In this document: positions 42,711-50,645 of the stretch, in pieces
Numbering within the stretch: the first letter of the stretch is position 1
Layout of the letters: each line of letters begins with the position of its first letter
DNA from: RUG708 sp050946535
Lineage (GTDB): Bacteria > Bacillota > Clostridia > Peptostreptococcales > Anaerovoracaceae
DNA: 50,752 nucleotides
NCBI GenBank assembly: GCA_050946535.1
Contig: JBMNUZ010000012.1
Location: forward strand, 1 to 50,752
Reading direction: 5' to 3'
Notes under the pieces: model-generated
The model's database searches: none
Told to the model about the DNA's origin: nothing
What the model saw: the letters and a program-made list of their open reading frames with translations, nothing else
Made by a program: the position numbers and the translations under genes

Positions 42711-42739
42711 TTGACAATGCCGTTTCATCAATGTATAAT
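42711..42739 (+). promoter_or_regulatory. Strong promoter of rplM-rpsI
   Basis: Perfect consensus TTGACA (42711-42716), a 17-nt spacer and TATAAT (42734-42739). The stretch from the tyrS stop to here holds only short GC-rich inverted repeats. Confidence 0.9.
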
Positions 42740-42745
42740 CACGGT

Positions 42746-42923
42746 ACTGTGCAGTGAATTCTGTGCTTTTTTGCGTGCAATACGCAGTAAATAAAGAGTA
42801 ATCGGCTCATAGAAGCGTTTACTTACGGTGCAGGCTGGGAATGACCGGCCGTGGCCGGACAGTTATTTTTTATTTTGGTCGAAAACGATAGCAGGGCTAT
42901 CTCAGTAGGCCGGGAGGTTTTTA
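42746..42923 (+). promoter_or_regulatory. Structured rplM leader (candidate L13 autoregulatory RNA)
   Basis: A 178-base leader. CCGGC-CGTG-GCCGG (about 42845-42858) followed by AGTTATTTTTTATTTT resembles an attenuator. The 5' arm CCGGCC can alternatively pair with GGCCGG at 42908-42913, which overlaps the Shine-Dalgarno GGGAGG of rplM. Leaders of rplM are known L13-responsive elements in Firmicutes; I cannot confirm the match to the described L13 motif. Confidence 0.5.
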
Positions 42924-43355
42924 ATGAGTTCAACTTATATCGCAAAGCCTCAGGAAGTCGAGAGAAAATGGTATGTTCTCGATGCCGAGGGAAAGACTCT
43001 TGGCAGACTCGCTTCAGAAGCGGCGGCAATCCTCAGAGGCAAAAAGAAGCCTACTTACACACCTCACGTTGATACGGGCGATTACGTAATCATTATCAAC
43101 GCTGAAAAGGTTGAAGTTACAGGTAAGAAGAGAAAAGAAAAGATCTACAAGAGACACACCGGTTATCCGGGCGGTCTCCGCGAGCTTACATTCGAGCAGC
43201 TGCAGGAGAAGAACCCTGAAGAAATCATCAGACACGCTGTAAAGGGCATGATGCCTAACGGCAAACTCGGCAGACAGATGTACAAGAAGCTCAGAGTTTA
43301 TGCAGGTCCTGAGCACAAGCATGCTGCACAGAAGCCGGAAATCTGGGAATTCTAA
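42924..43355 (+). CDS. rplM: 50S ribosomal protein L13
   Basis: 143 aa. KWYVLDAEGKTLGRLASEAA, HVDTGDYVIIINAEKVEVTG and the block from GMMPNGKLGRQMYKKLRVYAG are L13 signatures. GGGAGG is 6 bases before the ATG. It forms the standard rplM-rpsI pair, the two genes 19 bases apart. Confidence 0.98.
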   Translation: MSSTYIAKPQEVERKWYVLDAEGKTLGRLASEAAAILRGKKKPTYTPHVDTGDYVIIINAEKVEVTGKKRKEKIYKRHTGYPGGLRELTFEQLQEKNPEEIIRHAVKGMMPNGKLGRQMYKKLRVYAGPEHKHAAQKPEIWEF

Positions 43356-43374
43356 GAAGGGAGGAGTATAGACA

Positions 43375-43767
43375 ATGGCGAAGACAGTATATATCGGAAC
43401 AGGCAGAAGAAAGAAAGCCGTAGCCAGAGTAAGACTCATCCCTGGTACAGGCAAAATCACTGTAAACAAGAAAGACCTCGAAGACTACTTCCCTCTCGAA
43501 AATCTAAGGAGAGAAGTCAGGCGTCCGTTCGAAGTTACCGGAAGCGAAGGCAAGTACGATGTAATCGCTCTCGTAAACGGCGGCGGCACTACAGGCCAGG
43601 CAGGAGCACTCCGCCACGGAGTTTCAAGAGCTCTGCTTCAGGCTGATCCTGAAAACAGACCGGCTCTCAAGGCTGCAGGCTTCCTCACAAGAGACCCGAG
43701 AATGAAAGAAAGAAAGAAGTACGGTCTCAAAAAGGCAAGAAGAGCATCACAGTTCTCAAAGAGATAA
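43375..43767 (+). CDS. rpsI: 30S ribosomal protein S9
   Basis: 130 aa. GTGRRKKAVARVRLIPGTGK, GGGTTGQAGALRHGVSRALL and the C-terminal KKARRASQFSKR, whose terminal Lys-Arg contacts P-site tRNA, identify S9. GGGAGGAG precedes the ATG. It is closed by a terminator at 43801. Confidence 0.98.
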   Translation: MAKTVYIGTGRRKKAVARVRLIPGTGKITVNKKDLEDYFPLENLRREVRRPFEVTGSEGKYDVIALVNGGGTTGQAGALRHGVSRALLQADPENRPALKAAGFLTRDPRMKERKKYGLKKARRASQFSKR

Positions 43768-43800
43768 TTTTTACCTGCTCTTACAAAAAAGCTTTTCAAT

Positions 43801-43834
43801 GCGCATTCTGCTTTTGCAGGGTGCGCTGTTTTTA
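43801..43834 (+). terminator. Terminator of rplM-rpsI
   Basis: GCGCATTCTGC pairs with GCAGGGTGCGC (two wobbles) around TTTT, followed by TGTTTTTATT. Confidence 0.85.
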
Positions 43835-44007
43835 TTGTCTTTTTTGTATTCAGTTGATCAAATAAAGCGCCCGCCGGAGTATAATTACACTATTGTATGT
43901 ATTGTATGCAGTTCGGCGGAGTGATAATTCATGCCGCAGATGCTGCGTGATTGTGAAGCAGTTTTTTATTCAGATCGGTGTTCTGCCGTGTTAAAGAAAG
44001 GATAATC

Positions 44008-45162
44008 ATGAATATCGAAGAAGCAAAAGAGAAATTCGCCTCTCTTGTCGAAGCACAGCTCGACAGGATCGAAAAGCTCAAATCGGAAGGCGACTTTGTA
44101 GATTACAAGAATAAAGATCACATCATCATCGGCGTGTGCGGAGGCGACGGAATCGGTCCTTCGATCACGCATCAGGCCGAAAGAATACTGAAATATCTGC
44201 TCAAGGACGATATCGGGAGCGGCCGCGTCGAAATCAGAGACATCGAGGGACTTACGATCGAGCGCAGAGCCGCTGAAATGGCAGCGGTGCCGCCTGCAGT
44301 GCTCGAGGAAATAAAGAAGTGCGACGTCATTCTCAAGGGCCCTACTACTACACCGAGAAAGGGCGACGAGTGGCCTAACGTAGAGTCGGCAAACGTAGCG
44401 ATCAGAAAGGAACTCGACCTCTTTGCGAACGTACGTCCGGTCAAGGTTCCGGAACTCGGAATCGACTGGATCTTCTTCAGGGAAAACACCGAGGGCGGAT
44501 ATGCCGTAGGCAAGGAAGGCGTTACGATCGACGACGATCTCTGCATGGACTTCACGGTCGCGACACAGCCGGGATGCGAGAGAATCATCAGGGCCGCATT
44601 CGAGAATGCGAAAGCTAACGGAAGAACAAGGGTAACGGCCGTCACAAAGGCGAACATCATCAAGACCACCGACGGAAGATTCCTCGATACGTTCTACAAG
44701 ATTGCGGAGGAATATCCGGGAATCCAGGCCGATGACTGGTATATCGACATCATGACAGCCAAACTCCTCGACGAACAGCGCAGGAGAGATTTCCAGGTAG
44801 TCGTCCTTCCTAACTTATACGGAGACATTATTACAGACGAAGCCGCTGAGATACAGGGCGGAGTAGGAACGGCCGGAAGTGCCAACATCGGAAAGAAATA
44901 TGCCATGTTCGAGGCTATTCACGGCTCAGCGCCGAGAATGGTAAAGGAAGGCCGTGAAATCTACGCCGATCCGAGCTCGATCATCAAGGCGGCAGCGATG
45001 CTTCTGAGCCACATCGGATATCAGGAGAAGGCGGAAAAGCTCGAAAAGGCTCTGTACATCTGCTCCACAGAGGAAAAGAAAGTCGTCCTTACCGGCCGCA
45101 GCACAGGCGCGACAAGCGAGGAATACGCCGACTACATCATGGACACTGTAGCAAAATTATAG
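44008..45162 (+). CDS. Isocitrate/isopropylmalate dehydrogenase-family enzyme
   Basis: 384 aa. Beta-decarboxylating dehydrogenase fold: GVCGGDGIGPSITHQAERIL, LKGPTTTPRKGDEWPNVESAN, NVRPVKVPELGIDWIFFREN, VTKANIIKTTDGRFLDTF, LLDEQRRRDFQVVVLPNLYGD and FEAIHGSAPRMVKEG. The NVESANVAIRKELDLFANVRP arrangement favours isocitrate (NAD-type) over isopropylmalate, but I cannot assign the substrate. A helical N-terminal extension of about 40 residues is unusual. AAAGGA lies 5 bases before ATG 44008. No leuC/D, citrate synthase or aconitase gene is nearby. Confidence 0.85.
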   Translation: MNIEEAKEKFASLVEAQLDRIEKLKSEGDFVDYKNKDHIIIGVCGGDGIGPSITHQAERILKYLLKDDIGSGRVEIRDIEGLTIERRAAEMAAVPPAVLEEIKKCDVILKGPTTTPRKGDEWPNVESANVAIRKELDLFANVRPVKVPELGIDWIFFRENTEGGYAVGKEGVTIDDDLCMDFTVATQPGCERIIRAAFENAKANGRTRVTAVTKANIIKTTDGRFLDTFYKIAEEYPGIQADDWYIDIMTAKLLDEQRRRDFQVVVLPNLYGDIITDEAAEIQGGVGTAGSANIGKKYAMFEAIHGSAPRMVKEGREIYADPSSIIKAAAMLLSHIGYQEKAEKLEKALYICSTEEKKVVLTGRSTGATSEEYADYIMDTVAKL

Positions 45163-45184
45163 TTTCCAGTTACTTTACAAGATG

Positions 45185-45212
45185 TTGACATATTCGATTA
45201 TAGAATTATAAT
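45185..45212 (+). promoter_or_regulatory. Consensus promoter upstream of the TrpX-like ABC operon
   Basis: TTGACA (45185-45190), a 16-nt spacer and TATAAT (45207-45212). Predicted start is near 45219, only about 14 bases before a strong terminator. Confidence 0.8.
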
Positions 45213-45232
45213 TAAATACATAAGGCGTAAGA

Positions 45233-45266
45233 AGGACGCCCGCTTGATAAGCCGGCGTCCTTTTTT
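45233..45266 (+). terminator. Terminator or attenuator between dehydrogenase and ABC operon
   Basis: AGGACGCC pairs with GGCGTCCT, extended by GCTT/AAGC after one mismatch, followed by TTTTTT. It ends the dehydrogenase transcript and would also act on transcripts from the promoter at 45185. Confidence 0.88.
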
Positions 45267-45349
45267 AAACGCGGCAGCGCTTTAGCGCATAATCGTATAA
45301 CCGCGCAAAAGCCATTTCTGCATTTTATGTATTTTGGAGGAAAGAGAAA

Positions 45350-46372
45350 ATGAAAAAGCAAGCTAAAGTCATGGCAGTTGCCCTTGTAGCAGCCATGGCT
45401 ATGTTCACATTCGCAGGATGCGGATCGTCGAACACAAGTTCAACATCGAGCGGAAGCGCCGACTCGTCGTCATCAAATTCCGGAGAGGTATACAATATCG
45501 GAATCTGCCAGCAGCTCGAACACCCGGCTCTCGACGAGGCGACAGAAGGCTTCGAGGAAGCAGTTAAGGACAAACTGGGCGAAGACAATGTAAACTTCGA
45601 TCTTGAAAACGCTCAGGGCGAACAGGCGAACTGCTCCACGATCTGCTCAGGATTCGTTTCGGACGGTGTCGATCTGATCATGGCCAATGCCACATCAGCT
45701 CTTCAGGCTGCAGCAGCGGCAACAGATACTATTCCTATCGTAGGAACTTCTGTAACCGATTATGCGACAGCGCTCGACATCAGCGACTGGACCGGAAAGA
45801 CGGGCAAGAACATCACCGGTACTTCCGATCTTGCACCTCTCGACCAGCAGGCTGAGATGATCCAGGAGATCGCTCCTGATGCAAATCAGGTAGGTCTGCT
45901 CTACTGCTCGGCTGAGCCTAACTCGACGTATCAGATCGAGAATATCAGCAAGGAACTCGATAAACTGGGAATGAAATATAAGGAATATTCGGCAGCCGAT
46001 TCCAACGAAATTCAGTCTGTTACAACCAAGGCTGCAAGCGAATGCGACGTCATCTATATTCCTACAGACAACACGATGGCTTCCAATACAGAAATTATTA
46101 ACAACATCACTGAGCCGGCAAAGATCCCTGTAGTTTGCGGAGAAGAAGGCATCTGCAAGGGCTGCGGCGATGTTACGCTGTCGATCAATTATCACGATAT
46201 AGGATATGCTGCAGGCGAACAGGCTGCCGATATCCTCCTGAACGGAACTGATCCGGGAACCATCGATATCGAATTTGCCAAAAACGTTACCAAGCTTTAC
46301 AATCCTGAAATTACAGAGGCTATAGGCCTTGAAGTTCCTGACGGTTACGAAGCTATAGATACCAGTGAGTAA
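45350..46372 (+). CDS. ABC transporter substrate-binding lipoprotein (TrpX-type)
   Basis: 340 aa. Lipobox FAGC (Cys24), then a Ser-rich spacer. The mature domain matches the PF04392-type binding protein: IGICQQLEHPALDEATEGFE, IMANATSALQAAAAATDTIP, GTSDLAPLDQQAEMIQEI, GLLYCSAEPNSTYQIE, IYIPTDNTMASNTEII and VVCGEEGICKGCGDVTLSIN. Members include the tryptophan/tyrosine importers TrpXYZ of streptococci; the substrate here is only inferred as a small aromatic or related molecule. GGAGGAAAG precedes the ATG. First gene of a three-gene importer operon. Confidence 0.92.
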   Translation: MKKQAKVMAVALVAAMAMFTFAGCGSSNTSSTSSGSADSSSSNSGEVYNIGICQQLEHPALDEATEGFEEAVKDKLGEDNVNFDLENAQGEQANCSTICSGFVSDGVDLIMANATSALQAAAAATDTIPIVGTSVTDYATALDISDWTGKTGKNITGTSDLAPLDQQAEMIQEIAPDANQVGLLYCSAEPNSTYQIENISKELDKLGMKYKEYSAADSNEIQSVTTKAASECDVIYIPTDNTMASNTEIINNITEPAKIPVVCGEEGICKGCGDVTLSINYHDIGYAAGEQAADILLNGTDPGTIDIEFAKNVTKLYNPEITEAIGLEVPDGYEAIDTSE

Positions 46373-46438
46373 TGTAAACTCTGACGATTGCACATCGTTA
46401 TAAAAGAGCATATAATAGCTCTGGAAAATTGCAAAACC

Positions 46439-46466
46439 GACGGCAGCTTTCTGCTGCCGTCATTTT
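46439..46466 (+). terminator. Weak hairpin between binding protein and permease genes
   Basis: GACGGCAG pairs with CTGCCGTC around a 7-base loop, followed by ATTTTG. It probably lowers permease and ATPase expression relative to the binding protein rather than stopping transcription. Confidence 0.55.
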
Positions 46467-46503
46467 GCATACTTGCACAAAATTAAATTCTGGAGGATAT
46501 GAA

Positions 46504-47427
46504 ATGTTAAGTATCTCATCCTTGCTAATGGCTCTGCCTGCTTCGATAGCTCAGGGTATTATCTGGGGCATAATGGCCATCGGCGTTTACATCACATTTA
46601 AAATCCTGGATTTCGCGGATCTTACGGTCGACGGTTCGCTCGCTCTGGGCGGAGCGGTGGCCGTAATGCTGATACTCCAGGGAATGTCACCGGGAATGGT
46701 GCTGATTTTCTCTACGCTCGCCGGTCTCTGCGCGGGCCTCGCGACAGGCATTCTCAATACGCTTCTCGGGATTCCGGATATACTTGCCGGCATACTCAGT
46801 CAGATTTCTCTCTATTCGATCAACATGAACGTAATGGGGAAATCGAATGCCGCAGTAAGTATAGACAACTATCACCTGGTCGTTTCTCTGCGATTTATAA
46901 ACAGTGCCATCGTAGTCGGTCTTATTTTCCTTGCAGCCATAATCTGTATTTTATACTGGTATTTCGGGACCGAACACGGCATGACGATAAGGGCGACGGG
47001 ATGCAACGAAGCCATGGCCAGAGCCCAGGGAATCAACACGAATTCCGCAAAGATAATAGGACTTGCGATCTCCAATGCGCTCGTAGGTCTTTCGGGCGGC
47101 CTTATCGCGCAGTACCAGGGCAACGCTGATGTCAACATGGGCAGAGGCGCCATCGTAATCGGACTGGCCGCTGTAATCATCGGAGACGTACTCGGCGAAG
47201 CTCTGTTCGGCAAACATCTGAATTTCGCAGGCAGACTCATTTTCTCCGCCGTCGGCGCGATTATTTACTACATGGTAATCACATTCGTGCTGTGGCTCGG
47301 ATTCCCTTCACAGGATATGAAGCTCTTCTCTGCAATCGTAGTAGCGATATTCCTCGCTGTACCTTACCTGCGCGGAAAATCGATATCTTCATTCAGAAAA
47401 GCTGCCAAAAGAGGAGGCAGGAACTGA
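46504..47427 (+). CDS. ABC transporter permease (TrpY-type)
   Basis: 307 aa with eight or nine membrane helices, of the branched-chain amino acid permease type (BPD_transp_2): KILDFADLTVDGSLALGGA, TGILNTLLGIPDILAGILSQ, RATGCNEAMARAQGINT and LVGLSGGLIAQYQGNADVNM, the loop that contacts the ATPase. ATG 46504 follows GGAGGATATGAA. The stop overlaps the ATPase start as TGATG. Confidence 0.93.
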   Translation: MLSISSLLMALPASIAQGIIWGIMAIGVYITFKILDFADLTVDGSLALGGAVAVMLILQGMSPGMVLIFSTLAGLCAGLATGILNTLLGIPDILAGILSQISLYSINMNVMGKSNAAVSIDNYHLVVSLRFINSAIVVGLIFLAAIICILYWYFGTEHGMTIRATGCNEAMARAQGINTNSAKIIGLAISNALVGLSGGLIAQYQGNADVNMGRGAIVIGLAAVIIGDVLGEALFGKHLNFAGRLIFSAVGAIIYYMVITFVLWLGFPSQDMKLFSAIVVAIFLAVPYLRGKSISSFRKAAKRGGRN

Positions 47428-48227
47428 TGTTAGAGATAAGAGATATTTACAAGACATTCAACAAAGGAACGATAAATGAAAAGAAAGCTCTCAACGGCGT
47501 TTCACTCAAACTGGAAGACGGCGACTTCTGTACAATGATCGGAGGAAACGGAGCCGGCAAGTCGACAGTGCTCAATGCCGTTGCAGGCGTATGGCCGGTG
47601 GATTCAGGACAGATCTTTATCGACGGAATAGACGTCACCGGCATCCCGGAGCACAAAAGAGCTCCGTATCTCGGCAGGGTTTTCCAGGACCCTATGACGG
47701 GCACCGCGGCTACCATGCAGATAGACGAAAACCTCGCGCTCGCAATGCGCAGAGGCCAGAGACGCGGTTTCAAATGGGGCGTTACGAAGAAGGAAAGAGA
47801 GAGATACTACGAGGCTCTGAAAGAATTCGATCTCGGGCTCGAAACGCGTATGTCGGCAAAAGTAGGAACTCTTTCGGGAGGCCAGCGTCAGGCGCTGACT
47901 CTGCTGATGGCAACCATGAAAAAGCCGAGTCTCCTGCTGCTCGACGAGCATACCGCAGCGCTGGACCCTAAGACGGCAAAGAAGGTGCTGGAGCTTTCCG
48001 ATAAGATCATCAGGGAAGAGCACCTCACAGCCATGATGGTAACTCACAACATGCGTGATGCCATAGCTCACGGAAACCGCCTGATCATGATGAATGAGGG
48101 CAAGATCATTCTGGATATTTCGGGCGAGGATAAAAAACATCTGACGGTCGAGGATCTGCTCCAGAAATTCGAGGAAGTCAGCGGCGAAGAATTTTCGAAC
48201 GACAAAGCTCTGCTTTCGAATAATTAA
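47427..48227 (+). CDS. ABC transporter ATPase (TrpZ-type)
   Basis: 266 aa. Walker A GGNGAGKST at 39-47, Q-loop RVFQDPMTG, signature LSGGQRQAL, and Walker B LLLLDEHTAALD with His where most ABC proteins have Pro, a usual feature of this subgroup, then the switch VTHNMRDAIAHGN. It powers the permease immediately upstream. Start ATG 47427 overlaps the permease stop; the ribosome site GAGGAGGCAG lies inside the permease gene. A terminator follows at 48273. Confidence 0.95.
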   Translation: MLEIRDIYKTFNKGTINEKKALNGVSLKLEDGDFCTMIGGNGAGKSTVLNAVAGVWPVDSGQIFIDGIDVTGIPEHKRAPYLGRVFQDPMTGTAATMQIDENLALAMRRGQRRGFKWGVTKKERERYYEALKEFDLGLETRMSAKVGTLSGGQRQALTLLMATMKKPSLLLLDEHTAALDPKTAKKVLELSDKIIREEHLTAMMVTHNMRDAIAHGNRLIMMNEGKIILDISGEDKKHLTVEDLLQKFEEVSGEEFSNDKALLSNN

Positions 48228-48272
48228 TTCATTTTAGTTCAGACCTTCAAAATTCTGATATATTTTTATTCT

Positions 48273-48301
48273 GCTCCGGTCTTTATGGCCGGAGCTTTTT
48301 C
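48273..48301 (+). terminator. Terminator of the TrpXYZ-like operon
   Basis: GCTCCGG pairs with CCGGAGC around a 9-base loop, followed by TTTTT. Confidence 0.88.
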
Positions 48302-48400
48302 AGTTTTTCCGGGGTGTTGATGCGGCTGTGGAGATGAGATTCTTCCGGATCGTGCGGAGTCACGCGGAGTCCGGTATGAAAGTTCATCAGCGCCCTGGCT

Positions 48401-48475
48401 TGCGAGCGGCTAGTTGACATGCGAGCGGCTCGTTGGCATGCGAGCAGCTAGTTGGCCTGCGAGCCGTCTGATTTT
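48401..48475. repeat. 19-bp tandem repeat
   Basis: Units begin at 48401, 48420 and 48439, with a partial fourth at 48458; the consensus is TGCGAGCgGCTaGTTGgCa. It lies in a 448-base gap between the ABC operon and the small Cys-rich gene that otherwise holds only a terminator and a promoter. It does not code for an open frame with a ribosome site. Confidence 0.8.
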
Positions 48476-48549
48476 CAGGCATGCATAATCCTACAAAAAA
48501 AGTAGAAATAGTTTGCTGTAAAAATTATTCGTGCATCTATATTATTTTA

Positions 48550-48578
48550 TTGACATATGTTCATAATAGTGGTTAAAT
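48550..48578 (+). promoter_or_regulatory. Promoter of the small Cys-rich gene
   Basis: TTGACA (48550-48555), a 17-nt spacer and TTAAAT (48573-48578), leaving a leader of about 90 bases. Confidence 0.6.
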
Positions 48579-48675
48579 ATGTTTAGACGATAAACGCAGG
48601 AAACGGATTTCAGCAGTGCGCCGGCCTGGATCGGATGCCGTGCGGCGCTGCCTTTAGTATTGGAGGTTGAAAGTT

Positions 48676-48951
48676 ATGGAAAATAGAAGAGTTCTGAGAG
48701 GCGTAAGGACTGATCATCATACGATCATTTCAAACGGCTCAGATTATATGCCGAAGGTTCACGATCCTAACGATCCTATTTGCCAGCAGTGCACGATAGG
48801 TTCATGCAAACATACGTGCCTCAGAAACACACAGGAGAACAACCAGAACCGTACAGACTGGAACTGGGGAGACGCGACTGAAATGAGCGCAAATGCGGTT
48901 AATATCGCTCATCCGCCTGTAGATCTTGACGATGAAGACGGTTGGTGGTAG
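48676..48951 (+). CDS. Small Cys-rich hypothetical protein
   Basis: 91 aa. Four cysteines in ICQQCTIGSCKHTCLR (CX2CX5CX3C, about residues 36-49) could hold zinc or an iron-sulfur cluster. The N-terminus is basic with HH; the C-terminus is acidic and Trp-rich (NWGDATEM..., DDEDGWW). No signal peptide. GGAGGT is 8 bases before ATG 48676, a promoter lies upstream and a strong terminator follows, so it is very likely a real gene. I recognise no family. Confidence 0.75.
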   Translation: MENRRVLRGVRTDHHTIISNGSDYMPKVHDPNDPICQQCTIGSCKHTCLRNTQENNQNRTDWNWGDATEMSANAVNIAHPPVDLDDEDGWW

Positions 48952-48997
48952 AAAACGGAATTTTCGATTGCATTATAAAATCTGCATTATAAATCAA

Positions 48998-49029
48998 GAG
49001 ATGTTCCTCGCGGGGACATCTCTTTTTTT
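48998..49029 (+). terminator. Terminator of the small Cys-rich gene
   Basis: GAGATGTTCC pairs with GGGACATCTC (wobbles) around a short loop, followed by TTTTTTT. From here to the fsa start (49030-49362) I see no further gene or recognisable RNA motif, only a weak CATTGC/GCAATG inverted repeat near 49240-49272. Confidence 0.88.
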
Positions 49030-49362
49030 GTAAACAACGTTAAGCGATAAGAAAACCTTTCAAATAAGATGCCGTGGATATAAATATGCGGCTGAAACCG
49101 GACACCAGGCATGATAAAATAAAGAACAATGATGTTTTTCGCGTTTAGAACAGATACGTTCTTGATTATCTGAGGTCTGCGGAATATTATTGTGAAGACA
49201 GTATGTCTGTGGAACGCTTTAAAGCGGTATCATGACTCCATTGCTGGTTAAGGTTCCTGTTTCAGGCAATGAGAAGTGCATCTGCGTTTCCGGGAAGCTG
49301 TCAGGAAATCAAACTGTTGCTGCTTTTTATGGATGATATATAGAAATACGAAAGGGAACAAA

Positions 49363-50007
49363 ATGAGAATTTTTATCGACACAGCAAATGTAGAACACAT
49401 CAGGGAAGCTGCTTCATGGGGCGTCATCGACGGGGTCACCACAAATCCGAGCCTTATTGCGAAGGAAGGCAGAGATTTCAAGACTGTTGTAAAAGAGATA
49501 ACGGAGATCGTCGACGGCCCGATCAGCGCAGAGGTAATGTCAGACGACGCAGAGGGGATGATCGCAGAGGCGAGGGACCTCGCAAAGATCCACAAGAACA
49601 TAACGATCAAGATTCCTATGACTGAAGAGGGACTCAAGGCGGTATCTGTGCTGGCAGACGAAGGAATCAAGACCAATGTAACGCTTGTCTTCTCGGCTAA
49701 TCAGGCACTTCTCGCGGCCAGAGCAGGAGCTACTTTCGTAAGCCCGTTCGTTGGACGCCTCGATGATATCGGCATGGACGGAGTCCAGGTTGTGTCGGAT
49801 ATTGTCGAAATATACTCGATGTACGGGATCCCTACTGAAATCATAGCTGCGAGCATCAGACACCCTATGCATGTCATCCAGTGCGCTAAAGCCGGCGCCG
49901 ACATCGCTACGATTCCGTACGACGTGCTCAAGAAGATGTTCAAGCATCCTCTTACTGACAACGGCATCGAGCGCTTTAAGAAGGACTGGGAAAACGCTGT
50001 AAAGTAG
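49363..50007 (+). CDS. fsa: Fructose-6-phosphate aldolase / transaldolase (FSA-TalC type)
   Basis: 214 aa, the short single-domain transaldolase class. MRIFIDTANVEHIREAASWG and GVTTNPSLIAKEGRDF open the barrel, K83 in ITIKIPMTEEG is the Schiff-base Lys position, and NVTLVFSANQALLAARAGAT with VSPFVGRLDDIG follow. It either transfers dihydroxyacetone units (transaldolase) or cleaves fructose-6-phosphate; sequence alone does not settle which. ATG 49363 follows AAAGGGAAC; the in-frame upstream extension has no site. Confidence 0.93.
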   Translation: MRIFIDTANVEHIREAASWGVIDGVTTNPSLIAKEGRDFKTVVKEITEIVDGPISAEVMSDDAEGMIAEARDLAKIHKNITIKIPMTEEGLKAVSVLADEGIKTNVTLVFSANQALLAARAGATFVSPFVGRLDDIGMDGVQVVSDIVEIYSMYGIPTEIIAASIRHPMHVIQCAKAGADIATIPYDVLKKMFKHPLTDNGIERFKKDWENAVK

Positions 50008-50136
50008 GACTGAGTCAGGAAGATTTTTGTAAGACAGGACTGCGTAAAAGCAGGGCTGTGTATGACAGAACTGTGGGAGCAGAGTGTATCAGTTAGTTCC
50101 TGTGCCGGACGGCGGCTCGGGGAATCGATGCATGGA
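50008..50136 (+). repeat. Degenerate AGGACTG-type repeats after fsa
   Basis: Related cores AGGACTGaGT, AGGACTGcGT, AGGGCTGtGT, AGAACTGtGG and AGAGTGTAT begin at 50006, 50036, 50052, 50067 and 50081, the last four 14-16 bases apart. Low similarity; possibly a decayed 15-bp repeat. Confidence 0.35.
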
Positions 50137-50172
50137 AGAGGCGGACAGATGATTTCTGTAAGCCTCTTTTTT
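50137..50172 (+). terminator. Terminator upstream of the rRNA operon
   Basis: AGAGGC pairs with GCCTCT, and an inner ACAGA/TCTGT stem extends it; TTTTTT follows. Confidence 0.75.
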
Positions 50173-50249
50173 GCGCTCGCATTCGCACACATAAATAATA
50201 GGTTATGGAGCAGCCGTACAAAATAATCTGGAATAATTTCAAAAAGCCC

Positions 50250-50277
50250 TTGCAAAGCATCCAAAAAGCAGTATAAT
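50250..50277 (+). promoter_or_regulatory. rRNA operon promoter P1
   Basis: TTGCAA (50250-50255), a 16-nt spacer and TATAAT (50272-50277). Confidence 0.65.
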
Positions 50278-50403
50278 AGTCAACGTTGTCACCGAAAGCG
50301 CCGGAGAAACGAGCCCTGAAAAACGGCTTGTTTTCAACGGAATCGGAGGACGGGACGATTTTACAGTATATTGAAAAACTTTTAAAAAGATTTTAATTAA
50401 CTG

Positions 50404-50432
50404 TTGACATGCCTTCGGTCCGGTGATAATAT
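50404..50432 (+). promoter_or_regulatory. rRNA operon promoter P2
   Basis: TTGACA (50404-50409), a 17-nt spacer and TAATAT (50427-50432); GATAAT at 50425 is an alternative -10. It lies 214 bases before 16S. Confidence 0.7.
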
Positions 50433-50438
50433 AAAAAA

Positions 50439-50508
50439 GCTGTCACACGAGACAGCGCGAACTTTGAAAACTTCATAGTACAGAGATTTTGTTAATGTAC
50501 AAATCTCT
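50439..50508 (+). promoter_or_regulatory. rRNA leader hairpins
   Basis: GCTGTC/GACAGC (50439-50456) and AGAGATTT/AAATCTCT (50482-50508) flank a GAACTTTGAAAACTT element of the kind found in Firmicutes rRNA leaders. They probably form antitermination and RNase processing structures. Confidence 0.5.
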
Positions 50509-50645
50509 CATCACAATTAATTGTCAAGATTCATTGTGAGGGAAACCAAGTACAATTCTCAAAAAAACAAGTAATTCAAGCGCAACGCGTTTGTAATGAG
50601 TCAATCAAGATTTTAAACAGCCTCCGGGCTGGTTAAGATACCATT

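Noticed and set aside
48401..48475. CRISPR-like array
   Set aside because: The 19-bp units are directly adjacent with no spacers, and there are no cas genes in the window.
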